A stretch of 64,000 bases of DNA from contig NZ_AP023368.1 in NCBI RefSeq assembly GCF_014218355.1, positions 4,341,501 to 4,405,500 on the forward strand, given 5' to 3'. The position numbers and the translations under genes were made by a program. Shown here one piece after another: positions 27,513 through 36,588 of this stretch. Origin of the DNA: Anaerocolumna chitinilytica. Lineage in GTDB: Bacteria > Bacillota > Clostridia > Lachnospirales > Lachnospiraceae. The notes below the pieces were generated by a model. The model ran no database searches. It was not told the origin of the DNA and saw nothing but the letters and a program-made list of their open reading frames with translations. How positions within the stretch are numbered: the first letter of the stretch is position 1; the number at the start of each line of letters is the position of its first letter.

Positions 27513-28190
27513 TTAGCCCACTTCAACAGCCTGTACAACCTCCACACCGTTGATTATCATATTATAAAGCGACATTACATGAACAAGATTACCGTTATGA
27601 ACACCTAAATCATAGGTTTCCACTAAATCCATGGGGACTATAATCCTTGTCTTTCGGTTTTCTTTGTTGAACCAGGTCTTAAGACTTACTGCAAACTGCT
27701 GTATACAGATGTCGGTGCAATCTCCCACTATAATAAAGTTATTGATTTTATCATGACTTAACAGCCATTTCTGAAATTCTTCCTCCAAAAATCCATTCGT
27801 AGAATTCTTGCGTATTAACTGGTATCCGCCTGCCTGCTTTAGTTCCTCCGCTATTTCTTCTTCACTGGTTCCAGCGAGGCAGTGGGGAGGGTAGGATTCA
27901 AACTCCGGTGAGGCCATCGTATGGCTGTCAGCAAATGCCAGAATAGGGATACCGGCTTGAATGCATGCCTTTTGAAGCTTCAGCACAGCCGGAAGTATCT
28001 CTTCCACTCTGGAGCTCTTTAAGGCGCCTTCCCTGATAAATCCGTTAATAAGATCTACCATAATTAATACTGTCTTGTCTTTCTGCAATTTTTGTAGGGA
28101 AATGCTTTTTAGAGAATGAAGCATCTCATAAATCTCTTCTAAGGTCTTACTGCTCTCGCTGATAAAATTTTCTTTACTTGTTCGAAACAT
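27513..28190 (-). CDS. Isochorismatase-family cysteine hydrolase
   Basis: 225 residues with the catalytic triad of the isochorismatase/nicotinamidase superfamily: Asp46 in 'LIMVDLINGF', Lys128 in 'RKNSTNGF' and Cys162 in 'GDCTDICIQQ'. The His-containing segment after the first strand ('FADSH', 'YPPHC') could bind a metal as in nicotinamidases. Likely an amidase acting on nicotinamide or a related amide, but the family is wide. The start ATG 28190 has AAAGGAG nine bases upstream; the frame extends ten codons further back. The PucR-type regulator just upstream on the same strand suggests a nitrogen or purine-linked role. Confidence 0.86.
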   Translation of the reverse strand: MFRTSKENFISESSKTLEEIYEMLHSLKSISLQKLQKDKTVLIMVDLINGFIREGALKSSRVEEILPAVLKLQKACIQAGIPILAFADSHTMASPEFESYPPHCLAGTSEEEIAEELKQAGGYQLIRKNSTNGFLEEEFQKWLLSHDKINNFIIVGDCTDICIQQFAVSLKTWFNKENRKTRIIVPMDLVETYDLGVHNGNLVHVMSLYNMIINGVEVVQAVEVG

Positions 28191-28414
28191 ATTAATCACT
28201 CCTTTCAATGTTAATCCCATTTAAATACTTAGAAATACAGAATCTAGTAAAACAACTTTTTATTATTCTAACTCCTTTATATATATTCGTCCATCATATT
28301 TGAAACTCTTTTAATAATTGAAACTCTTTCACTGCTAAAGCCATAGATGCGGCTACCTCTTTTCATTACCGGTACCATGCATTTTCCATGAGAAAACACA
28401 TCTACACTCCAGTA

Positions 28415-29596
28415 CTACTCCTCTTTCTTCGTCATATCCCTAATATAAAAAGCTACTTGATATGGAAATAATTCCTCTGCATTTTTCAGCTCACAGCCTA
28501 ATATCTTCTTTATATTCTGAATACGATAATTAACGGTATTTCTATGGGTGAAGGTATCTTCTGCCACTCCTATAAGACTGCGATCATTCTTGATATAACT
28601 CCTAAGAGTTTCTACATATACCGAATTGTGGACTTTATCGTATTCCTCCAGGGTGCCTAGTATCTCCCCTGCATAGCTGTTAAGGATATCGGTATCTTCT
28701 ACGGAAAAGAGAAGCTTAAAAAATCCCATTTCTTCAAATTGAATAATCTGCCTGCCGGTTCCCATAGACATCTTCATGGCTGTTCTGGCTTTCTTGTAGC
28801 TTGCGGATAAATTCTCTATATGGGATACTCTTGGTCCGATACCAAGATAGAAACGATGTTCTTTGGCAAAGTAGGAAAAGCTTTGCAGTATTAGCCCCGG
28901 CAGCTCTGCAAAGACTTTTTCCCTGCTGTTATTTAATATCAGCACGATATAATCCTCCATACGGATAAGACCATAAGAAGTATTAATTTTGTCATTTCCT
29001 TTCCAGAGCCCGAAGAGATTCTCCAGTTTAATAACCGACTGGTTATAATTAAATTCATCCTCCATCGTCTTCTTCACATAGACGCAAAAGGCTTGATAGG
29101 TTCCTTCCATATCGTAACGCTCACCTAATACCTGCCTGACATCTGCTTCCTTCCAACGTCCCTGTATTGCTTCACGAAAGGCATTGCTGATTTTCTTTTC
29201 AAATTGTTTCTGGTCAATTATTCTCATGCAGTAATCCTGAATAAGCTCTGTAATAGATATCTCCCAGGGCATCTCCAGTAAAGGAAAGTTATGCTCTTCA
29301 CACCAAAGTATGACCTCTTCCGGTATTTCCTTTAAGTACATTCCGGTATTGATAATAATACCTGCGCAATCATCCTTTGCCATCCCCTGAACCACTTTCA
29401 ATAACCAGCCGGGGCTGGCTGCTTTCATACCGGTTGTAATCCCAAGCTCTTCTCCGTGGAACCTGGATACAATGGTTTCGTCTTCTAACATATGAACCCA
29501 GCTGACAACGGTATCCATTCCTGCCTTGCCTGCTGCAATTTTCAATTTAAACTGAACTTTCGTTTCTTCATACATTTCCCAAAAACGTACCGCCAT
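28415..29596 (-). CDS. PucR/CdaR-family transcriptional regulator
   Basis: 393 residues. Residues about 5-125 match the N-terminal PucR ligand-binding domain ('GKAGMDTVVSWVHMLEDETI', 'EELGITTGM', 'GIIINTGMYLKEIPEEVI'). The middle is a GGDEF-like fold without the active motif. The C-terminal helix-turn-helix is 'DTFTHRNTVNYRIQNIKKIL' (about 350-370). Homologues activate purine catabolism or sugar-diacid genes. GGGGAGG precedes ATG 29596. Candidate targets are the downstream cysteine hydrolase and its own promoter; the ligand is unknown. Confidence 0.88.
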   Translation of the reverse strand: MAVRFWEMYEETKVQFKLKIAAGKAGMDTVVSWVHMLEDETIVSRFHGEELGITTGMKAASPGWLLKVVQGMAKDDCAGIIINTGMYLKEIPEEVILWCEEHNFPLLEMPWEISITELIQDYCMRIIDQKQFEKKISNAFREAIQGRWKEADVRQVLGERYDMEGTYQAFCVYVKKTMEDEFNYNQSVIKLENLFGLWKGNDKINTSYGLIRMEDYIVLILNNSREKVFAELPGLILQSFSYFAKEHRFYLGIGPRVSHIENLSASYKKARTAMKMSMGTGRQIIQFEEMGFFKLLFSVEDTDILNSYAGEILGTLEEYDKVHNSVYVETLRSYIKNDRSLIGVAEDTFTHRNTVNYRIQNIKKILGCELKNAEELFPYQVAFYIRDMTKKEE

Positions 29597-29813
29597 ACGA
29601 ATTCCTCCCCTTTACCATGATGTTTTGATATTTATTACTTTTTTACGTTGACTCAGCAAATTAATAAGAACATATGTTTTGTTCTTTCAGTACTAAATAT
29701 TGTCTCTAGATTCAGACTAGCAGATTATATACAAAAAGTCAATTAAACTATATAATATAAACATAGTAAGGAATGAAACAACGAACGTAAGAAAGAAAAA
29801 GGAGGATTCGAAT

Positions 29814-29993
29814 ATGTATATCGGCAGCACAAATTTATATTTAAATTTATCAGAATATGACACCAAAGCTCCCGCCAGCTGGATTACCTCCGAGAAGTAT
29901 GATAATTGTGAAAACTTTTATCAGCATCTGGTGGTTAAGCAGAACAAGCACAGATTATTTCATAAAAAAAGTAACTCCATGAGAGTCAACTAA
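29814..29993 (+). CDS. 59-residue protein, unknown
   Basis: Frame from ATG 29814 to TAA 29993, with AAAGGAGG (29798-29805 region) eight bases upstream, one of the best ribosome sites in the window. An intrinsic terminator follows at 30038-30070, so it is a single-gene transcription unit divergent from pucR. The protein starts 'MYIGSTNLYLNLSEYDT', is rich in Tyr, Asn and Ser, becomes strongly basic near the end ('KQNKHRLFHKKSNSMRVN'), and has one Cys and no membrane helix. The basic tail would fit a nucleic-acid-binding or ribosome-associated small protein, but that is only inference. I do not recognise a family. Confidence 0.62.
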   Translation: MYIGSTNLYLNLSEYDTKAPASWITSEKYDNCENFYQHLVVKQNKHRLFHKKSNSMRVN

Positions 29994-30037
29994 TCTTCGA
30001 TTACAGGAACAAAAACATAGAATTACGCCATCACACT

Positions 30038-30070
30038 AAAAGAGGGTCCCTTAACGGCAACCCTCTTTTT
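30038..30070 (+). terminator. Intrinsic terminator after the 59-residue gene
   Basis: AAAGAGGGT (left arm, ending 30047) pairs with ACCCTCTTT (from 30060) around a 12-base loop, followed by a T run. It also lies at the end of the leftward frameshifted gene but the T run favours rightward use. Confidence 0.82.
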
Positions 30071-30127
30071 TATTGTATCAATATATATTAAAATAATTTT
30101 AAGATTATTAAATTAATCCTTAAAGTT

Positions 30128-30639
30128 TTATCTAATAACAAGAGATTTGGCTATCTTATCTGAATTTTCATTTATTAATTCATTTTTATAAATTGCAAAA
30201 TCTATAAATGTTTTATTATCATTTGTGAAAAAATAATGCAATTCATTTGGTATACTATTTTCATTTTTTATCTGTCCTGCTGCTGATTGTTCATAAGCAA
30301 TATTTACTCTAGCCAATTTATAATCTTTCATCTCTACCTCATTTATTGGTTCTACACTATATGCATGTAGCCCTAGCCAGTTTTTAATTATTGAAGAAGT
30401 AGACGAACAATAAGTGCAATCAATATTAACTGTTATAGATGCGACTTTTATACCATTTATAAAATACCATGTTTCATATTCATTATTTTTTTCACTACCC
30501 AATTTTTAGGAATTGTAATTGAATAATATTTTGTTGTAATTTTATTTAGATTTTTATCCTTTGAATTATTTATAATAAATAATAGACTAAAAAAAACAAT
30601 AATAAGAATTGTCATAATAAATAAATATTTTCTTTTCAT
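30128..30639 (-). pseudogene. Frameshifted secreted or lipid-anchored small protein
   Basis: Two overlapping frames look like one gene of about 170 residues. The first (30639 to 30457) gives a signal or membrane anchor 'MKRKYLFIMTILIIVFFSLL' and mature start 'KYYSITIPKNWVV'. The second (to stop 30128) continues sensibly with 'EKNNEYETWYFINGIKVAS'. The junction is an A7 run on the coding strand (T7 at 30486-30492): one extra A, or a -1 slip, would join them. So this is a frameshift mutation, a sequencing slip, or transcriptional slippage at the homopolymer. 'ITIPKNW' followed by a beta-rich domain is common in uncharacterised secreted Clostridial proteins; function unknown. Confidence 0.6.
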
Positions 30640-30743
30640 ATTTCTCCTTTAAACACTTAGTTTTATTATTACAGCTAATCAACTTGAAATAAAGATGAAT
30701 TAATAAAAGTTTATGCTAAAACCAATGCCCCCTTAGAGAAAAG

Positions 30744-30776
30744 AGGCTCAAAATAATTAACAATAATTTTGAGCCT
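30744..30776 (-). terminator. Terminator after the SpoIID-like gene
   Basis: Arms AGGCTCAAAA (30744-30753) and TTTTGAGCCT (30767-30776) are exactly complementary, with further A/T pairing inside. The minus strand continues CTTTTCTCT. Confidence 0.6.
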
Positions 30777-30809
30777 ACTTAAATTAATTATATTACATTA
30801 TCTAATAAA

Positions 30810-32066
30810 CTATGGTATATAAACTGTCTTTACCTCACCATTAGGTGAATAACTAGATTCTTTATAATAATAATTTAAAATGTAGTAGTATGTATATCCT
30901 TGTTGTGCTAGATATTGTGAACCCCATTGTAACAATCTCCCTGTTCCTTGACTTCCGGCAGTTCCAGATGTTCCTGCCCCATATTCAGGAAAGAACAATT
31001 TATTATCTTTATTAACCAAATAATATTTTGCCATACTATCTATCATATTGTTCGTATTTGTTGCTTCTGTCTCAGGGACATAGAACTGTGTATATTGAGT
31101 AACATCGTATCCACCACTTGATGATACGGGTGAAATTGTTCTATACCAACCTACACCCTTTATACAATATATCCCAGTTCTCAAAGATTCATTACTCCAC
31201 GAATTATACCATTCATTATTTATAGTATTTTTAACATAATAATCGAAGCCTATTTCTACAGCTGCTCCTGTCCCTGTTCTATTCATTAAGCATGTTATAC
31301 TCCAAGGAACTGAGTAATTAGTATATGTTCCTAAATTAGGTGTATCTGAATAAGAATTTGGCTGTACCAATGATTCTTCGTTCTGTCTAACATTATCTGT
31401 ATTGATTATATTAAATCCTTGAGAAATTGCTTCATTTTGAGCATTTGTCAAATAGCCATGGCTTGCATTTTCTATTACGTTTAATGCTGCTATTTTTTTA
31501 TTATAATTAATATCATCCTTTTTTATTACAGGTAATATGGATTTGGTAGCAAGATCATATGATGGTCTATTAAATTGGACTATTTTCATCTCACCATTTT
31601 CTTGTGCTAGCGCTATAATAAAATAGTTTAATCCATTATAAAAATATTTATTTTCTTTACTCACTTTACAATCAATTCCAACAATAAAAGATTGAATATT
31701 ATTATTACTTAATAATATAGGATATTCTCTCGTTAATAAATCTGACTTTGACAAATCTCCAGACAGCCTTATAATACTATCTAAGTTTGCTGTTTTAACT
31801 TGCTTAATACCATTTGTATATGAATCATCAGCAAAATATTGTATATAATAGCTTTGTTCTTCTAAAGACATTAAATTGGTAAACATACCCCAATTTTGTG
31901 TGCTAACAGCATTTACCATTTCCTTAATAACATTTTCAGAATCAGAATAACTTCGTAAACTGTTTGATTCATCTGGTGAATTTGCAAACACTACTACATT
32001 TCCAAACATAAATAGAATTAAAATAACTGCTACTACATTTTTTAATAAACTAATTTTTTTAAACAT
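30810..32066 (-). CDS. Secreted protein with a SpoIID/LytB-like C-terminal domain
   Basis: 418 residues from ATG 32066, which follows GAGAGGG and opens a signal peptide 'MFKKISLLKNVVAVILILFM' cut near 'VVFANS'. The N-terminal half is an unrecognised domain containing 'EMVNAVSTQNWGMFTNLMS'. The C-terminal third has features of SpoIID-type peptidoglycan-acting proteins: 'NEWYNSWSNESLRTGIYCIK' in place of the usual 'W..EALKAQAVAARTY' segment, then 'FFPEYGAGTSGTAGSQGTG' and 'LQWGSQYLAQQGYTYYYIL' ending in 'NYYYKES'. The similarity is by pattern memory. Whether it retains lytic activity is unclear because the usual catalytic Glu context is altered. It could act on cell wall outside the cell. Confidence 0.62.
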   Translation of the reverse strand: MFKKISLLKNVVAVILILFMFGNVVVFANSPDESNSLRSYSDSENVIKEMVNAVSTQNWGMFTNLMSLEEQSYYIQYFADDSYTNGIKQVKTANLDSIIRLSGDLSKSDLLTREYPILLSNNNIQSFIVGIDCKVSKENKYFYNGLNYFIIALAQENGEMKIVQFNRPSYDLATKSILPVIKKDDINYNKKIAALNVIENASHGYLTNAQNEAISQGFNIINTDNVRQNEESLVQPNSYSDTPNLGTYTNYSVPWSITCLMNRTGTGAAVEIGFDYYVKNTINNEWYNSWSNESLRTGIYCIKGVGWYRTISPVSSSGGYDVTQYTQFYVPETEATNTNNMIDSMAKYYLVNKDNKLFFPEYGAGTSGTAGSQGTGRLLQWGSQYLAQQGYTYYYILNYYYKESSYSPNGEVKTVYIP

Positions 32067-32223
32067 ATATTTCCCTCTCTTTCTATAGTTTATATTAATA
32101 CTATAGCAATAGTCACTTTCTGTCAATACAATTGTAAAATTTAGTAATAATATACTATATTAGAGAAATCATGTTTATCCAAATAATAATACGTTTATAA
32201 AAAGCCTTAAACTCAATTAAATC

Positions 32224-34080
32224 TCACTTTGCTGAGTTCATCACCTTGCCCATCTGGCTCATCACCATCTCATAATATCTTCCCTTTTGCTCCATCAGTC
32301 TCTCATGACTTCCGGCTTCTAATATCCTGCCTTCTCCGATAACCATAATACGGTCTGCGTCACGGATGGTTGAGAGACGATGTGCAACAAGAAAGCTGGT
32401 CCGGTTAACCATCAGACCGGTTAATGCCCTTTGGATTTCCTTTTCGGTCTTTGTATCTACGCTGCTGGTTGCTTCATCCAGAATCAGAATAGGACTATCA
32501 CAAAGAACTGCTCTGGCGATAGCTATCAGCTGCCTCTGGCCCTGACTTAAATTATCTGCGGAGGAGCTGACTTCAGTATCATAGCCTTCCGGCAATTTAT
32601 AAATAAAATCATGAGCGTGTGCCATCTTTGCAGCACTTATAACTTCCTCTTTGCTTGCATCGGTTCTTGCATACCGGATATTATCATAGATCGTACCGCT
32701 AAAGAGACAGGTATCCTGTAAAACGACAGAAAAGCATCTTCTTAAAGCCTCCCGTTTCATATCTGTTACCGGTACATTATCTATGGTGACTTCTCCCGTA
32801 TCCGCATCATAAAATCTTGTAAGCAGATTGACTATCGTTGTCTTTCCGGCGCCGGTTTCACCTACCAAGGCAATGGTCTCACCGGCTTTTACCTGAAAGC
32901 TTACCCCCTTTAGAATAGGCGTCTTCTTATCATAAGAGAAACTCACTTCCTTAAAAGCCACCTCACCTTTTGGCACTTCCATCTCGGCTGCATTTTCCTT
33001 ATCCGGCTTTTCCTCTTCATAATCCAGAATTTCGAATACGCGCTCAGCTCCTGCTAGGGCAGATTGTATGGTATTAAACATGCCTGCTATGGAGTTAAGC
33101 GGTTGGGCAAATTGCTTGGAGTAGCTTAAAAAACTTACAACTGTTCCGATGGCAAGTCCATAGCCTACAGATAAAATACCTCCTACGATAGCAACCACAG
33201 CAAATATCAAATTATTGATAACATTCATCAGGGGCATCATGTAGCCGGACCATACCTGTGCCTTATAGCTGCTGTTATAAAGCTTTCCGTTGACTTCCTT
33301 AAAATGCCCGATTATATCCTCCTGCTTATGAAAGGCCTTTACCATTTTCATACCCAGGATATTTTCTTCAATAATTCCATTCAGCGCACCCAGGCTGACC
33401 TGCTGGGCTTTAAAGAAAGCACGGCTTTTCCTGGCTATGGTTCTTGTCAGTAATGCTACAAGCGGAATACATAAAAGAACTACCAGGGTTAAGGGTATAT
33501 TCATCCATATCATTACTGCCAGTGTTCCCGTAAGAGTGATAATACTGGCAAGGAGCTGTGTTGTCGTCTGTGCTATGGTTGAGCTGATATTGTCCACATC
33601 GTTTGTGATTCGGCTCATGGTATCACCATGGGAGCGGGTATCATAAAAAGACAGAGGAAGCCGCTGCATTTTGGAAAAGAATTCACTCCGCAAGGTATAC
33701 ACAAGCTTTTGGGATACTTTTAGAATAAGCAAGCCATTTATTAGGTTTGCTAACCAGCCTATCAGATATAGAGCCAGTATAATCGCCAGCAATGTTAATA
33801 ATCTATCCTTATCAACAGATCTATTCGTAATCGAAAAGGTATTAAAGGTTTTACCCACATAATAAGGAGTGAGAATGGATACAACTGAAGTAACTACCGT
33901 AAGTGCCATGGCAACAAAGATAGTCTTGGCCCAGCGTATGTAAATCTTTACAATGCGAAGCAGTGTTCCTTTCGCATTCTTGGGCTTAGCTCCCGGTGCG
34001 AAACGGTTCCCGCCACCGCCGCCGGGTCTATGCCCCATAGACGGCACTTTCGATTGCTGCGTTTGATATTGTTCTGCCAT
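32224..34080 (-). CDS. ABC exporter half-transporter, catalytic partner
   Basis: 618 residues. A Gly/Pro-rich cytoplasmic N-terminus ('GHRPGGGGGNRFAPG') precedes the six-helix domain (about 40-340) and the ATPase (about 370-610). Walker A is 'GETGAGKTT', Walker B 'ILILDEATSS' with the catalytic Glu, H-loop 'LVAHRLST', and signature 'LSQGQ', non-canonical. Together with the upstream gene this gives one active and one degenerate ATP site. It starts two bases after the upstream stop with AAGGAGG, third gene of a marR-ABC-ABC operon. Likely multidrug or peptide export controlled by the MarR protein. Confidence 0.93.
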   Translation of the reverse strand: MAEQYQTQQSKVPSMGHRPGGGGGNRFAPGAKPKNAKGTLLRIVKIYIRWAKTIFVAMALTVVTSVVSILTPYYVGKTFNTFSITNRSVDKDRLLTLLAIILALYLIGWLANLINGLLILKVSQKLVYTLRSEFFSKMQRLPLSFYDTRSHGDTMSRITNDVDNISSTIAQTTTQLLASIITLTGTLAVMIWMNIPLTLVVLLCIPLVALLTRTIARKSRAFFKAQQVSLGALNGIIEENILGMKMVKAFHKQEDIIGHFKEVNGKLYNSSYKAQVWSGYMMPLMNVINNLIFAVVAIVGGILSVGYGLAIGTVVSFLSYSKQFAQPLNSIAGMFNTIQSALAGAERVFEILDYEEEKPDKENAAEMEVPKGEVAFKEVSFSYDKKTPILKGVSFQVKAGETIALVGETGAGKTTIVNLLTRFYDADTGEVTIDNVPVTDMKREALRRCFSVVLQDTCLFSGTIYDNIRYARTDASKEEVISAAKMAHAHDFIYKLPEGYDTEVSSSADNLSQGQRQLIAIARAVLCDSPILILDEATSSVDTKTEKEIQRALTGLMVNRTSFLVAHRLSTIRDADRIMVIGEGRILEAGSHERLMEQKGRYYEMVMSQMGKVMNSAK

Positions 34081-34082
34081 TC

Positions 34083-35801
34083 TTAAGCCTCCTTGCTGCT
34101 TTCAATCTGAGTTTCGTAGATGTCACGGTATACCTGGCAGGACTTTATAAGTTCTGCATGGGTTCCAAAGCCAACACCTATGCCATTTTCCATAACCAGT
34201 ACCTTATCAGCTGTCATTGCCGTACCACAGCGCTGGGTAATAATGATTACTGTTTGATCCTCTTTGCGTTCTTTTAAGTTACGCAGTACTCTGGCCTCTG
34301 TTATAGCATCCAGCGCACTGGTGGCATCATCTAATAGCAGAACGGAGGATTTCTTTAAAAGTCCTCTGGCAATTGAAATTCTCTGCTTCTGTCCCCCGGA
34401 AAAGTTTACTCCGCCGCTTCCTAAACTGCTCTCGAATCCTTCCGGCATCTGGGTGATAAACTCAGCCTCCGCTTGTTCTGCCGCAAGTGATATCTCCTCT
34501 GCTGTGGCATTCTTATTCCCCCAGATGATATTTTCCTTTACCGTTCCGGAGAACAGGGTGGGTTTTTGGGGAACGATTGCTATTTCGTTGCGAATTTCAT
34601 CTACTCCTAGATTTTTTAGATTAATACCATTAATTAAGATATTTCCCTCTCCAGTGTCATAAAATCGAAGCAAAAGCCAAGCAATAGTAGACTTTCCGCT
34701 GCCGGTAGGTCCTATAATAGCAAGACTTTCACCTTTCTTAACCGTAAAGGATAAGTTCTTCACTGCCGGTACCCCGCTGCCTCCCGGATAGGCAAAGGTC
34801 ACATTATGAAAGACAATATCTCCGGACAACTCCTCTTTCATACCGCTCTTTTTAAAGTCTTCATCACACTCAAATATTTCCCGGATTCTAATAGTGGAAG
34901 CTTTGGTTCGCACAAACATATTAAACACATTGGTAATCATCAGAAGAGAAGAAAGAATCTGCGCCATATAGATCGTAAAAGCTGTAATGTCTCCGGCATT
35001 GGCCATATTCAATGTAAAAAGTCTGCTGCCGATGTATATCACCGCTACCGTTCCAAAACCTACAAAAAGTGATAGAAGCGGAGAAATCACTGTGATTACA
35101 AGCAGTGAGGACACTCCCTTCTGCATTAAGTTTTGATTGGCTTCCTCAAACTCTCTGGTTTCTTTGTCATATGTACCAAAGGCTTTTACCAAACGTATTC
35201 CCAGCAAATATTCCTGTACCCTGGTATTAATCCGGTCCATAGCCTTTTGTAATTGGTAAAATCTCTGATAACTTAACTTCATACTGATCGTAATTAAGAT
35301 AGCCACCACTGCTACTACACTATAAATAATAATACTTAACCGAAGGTTCAGCATACTGGCAAGTATAATACTTCCAATACAGGTAATGGGGGCTTTTAGG
35401 AATATACGCATAATTCCGTTTACAAATTGTACAATCTGGGAGGTATCATTAGTCATTCGGGTTATCAAAGATCCGCTCTCAATCTTATCCACACTCTCCT
35501 CTGAGAAGGACATAATCTTCGTAAACAGATCCGTCCGCAGGTCAGCACCCATTCTTTGGGAAACAAAGCTTGCAAGATTATTTCTGGTGACGGCAAAAAC
35601 AGCTCCTATGAGTGTTACAAGTAGCATTCGAAATCCCCAGTAGTAGACCTTATCAAGGGAACCGCTTTCAATGCCGTTATTAATAATATGAGACATCAGG
35701 GTTGGTCCCAGCAAATCACAGACAGCTTCTAAGGTAACACAGCAAATTGCAATCAGAAAAGGAATTTTATATCGGTTAAAGTATCTACTGTATAGTTTCA
35801 T
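34083..35801 (-). CDS. ABC exporter half-transporter, degenerate-site subunit
   Basis: 572 residues: six-helix domain (about 10-300) and ATPase (about 330-565). Walker A 'GPTGSGKST' and signature 'FSGGQ' are intact, but Walker B is 'VLLLDDATSA' (Asp for Glu) and the H-loop reads 'IITQRCGT', with Gln for His, so its own ATP site is probably inactive in hydrolysis. This is the expected partner of the downstream LSQGQ subunit. It overlaps the end of the MarR gene by 17 bases; AAGGAG is 12 bases before ATG 35801. Second gene of the MarR operon. Confidence 0.93.
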   Translation of the reverse strand: MKLYSRYFNRYKIPFLIAICCVTLEAVCDLLGPTLMSHIINNGIESGSLDKVYYWGFRMLLVTLIGAVFAVTRNNLASFVSQRMGADLRTDLFTKIMSFSEESVDKIESGSLITRMTNDTSQIVQFVNGIMRIFLKAPITCIGSIILASMLNLRLSIIIYSVVAVVAILITISMKLSYQRFYQLQKAMDRINTRVQEYLLGIRLVKAFGTYDKETREFEEANQNLMQKGVSSLLVITVISPLLSLFVGFGTVAVIYIGSRLFTLNMANAGDITAFTIYMAQILSSLLMITNVFNMFVRTKASTIRIREIFECDEDFKKSGMKEELSGDIVFHNVTFAYPGGSGVPAVKNLSFTVKKGESLAIIGPTGSGKSTIAWLLLRFYDTGEGNILINGINLKNLGVDEIRNEIAIVPQKPTLFSGTVKENIIWGNKNATAEEISLAAEQAEAEFITQMPEGFESSLGSGGVNFSGGQKQRISIARGLLKKSSVLLLDDATSALDAITEARVLRNLKERKEDQTVIIITQRCGTAMTADKVLVMENGIGVGFGTHAELIKSCQVYRDIYETQIESSKEA

Positions 35802-36282
35802 CTTTTATCCGTTCTCCTTGCATACTATATTTTAATTCCCAGCTAACGTTCAGTTTCTTTACCAGTTCTGCCAGAGTTTCCTGTTCCTCTTTCTTTAACA
35901 CTTCAAAGAGTTCTTCGGTGCCAGGTACTACTCTCTGTTCGATTTCCTTAAGCTCTTCAAAGCCCTCTTCTGTAATATGGAGCTTTGTCATCCGCTTATC
36001 AGCTTCGTCCTTTACCCGGTATAAAAGACCTCTTCGTTCCAGTTTATTAATAATCTCACTGATGGAACCGGATTGGATTCCTAACATATCTTGCAGCTCC
36101 TTCTGGCTTAGTTCTTCTTTTTCCGCTAATATTCTAAGAATCTTTCCCTGTCCGTGCCGCCCTCCGAACTTATGATAAAGAAAACGTCCGCATTTGCGCA
36201 GTTCTGCCAGTAATTCTTCCCTGCCCTCTTGCTCCGTATCACCACAGACTTTACTGAGGCTGCATTCTTTCTTATTGTCCAT
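35785..36282 (-). CDS. MarR-family transcriptional regulator
   Basis: 165 residues with a winged helix-turn-helix: 'LSQKELQDMLGIQSGSISEI' (about 78-97) and wing 'EADKRMTKLHITEEGFE' (about 115-131). 'GGRHGQGKILRILAE' before it is a common variant of the MarR helix 2. First gene of the operon with two ABC exporter genes, so it most likely represses them and itself and is released by an exported drug-like ligand. AGGAG precedes ATG 36282. A 20-bp palindrome 108 bases upstream is a good operator candidate. Confidence 0.9.
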   Translation of the reverse strand: MDNKKECSLSKVCGDTEQEGREELLAELRKCGRFLYHKFGGRHGQGKILRILAEKEELSQKELQDMLGIQSGSISEIINKLERRGLLYRVKDEADKRMTKLHITEEGFEELKEIEQRVVPGTEELFEVLKKEEQETLAELVKKLNVSWELKYSMQGERIKDETIQ

Positions 36283-36389
36283 TATTCATCTCCTATATTG
36301 GATTTATGATATGTATTCAGGATAATGCCCTCTTACTCATATGTCGTATAATTGCTTTCACTTCATCCGTTAAGTCATGTACTTTTATA

Positions 36390-36409
36390 ATATCTAGGTA
36401 CCTTGATAT
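36390..36409. promoter_or_regulatory. 20-bp palindrome, candidate MarR operator
   Basis: ATATCTAGGTACCTTGATAT is symmetric at all but one pair of positions. On the minus strand a TATAAT (36413-36408) overlaps its edge, so a bound repressor would block the marR-ABC promoter. The spacing and length fit MarR dimers. No good -35 is visible. Confidence 0.5.
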
Positions 36410-36529
36410 TATAGTATTGCTAAATCAGATTAAAATCAAGAGCAATCTTTACGAAAAATCATTCTGTTTTACAAATGATTAAATTAACTACAGGTTAATT
36501 TTTTTTCATTTAAATTAAAAAGAGGTCAA

Positions 36530-36558
36530 TTGTGAAAGCCATGAACGTCTGATACAAT
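36530..36558 (+). promoter_or_regulatory. Promoter of the XRE regulator gene
   Basis: TTGTGA (36530-36535), 17-base spacer, TACAAT (36553-36558), about 30 bases before the start codon. Confidence 0.65.
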
Positions 36559-36588
36559 GTATATAAAATTAACAGGGAGATGAAAGCA

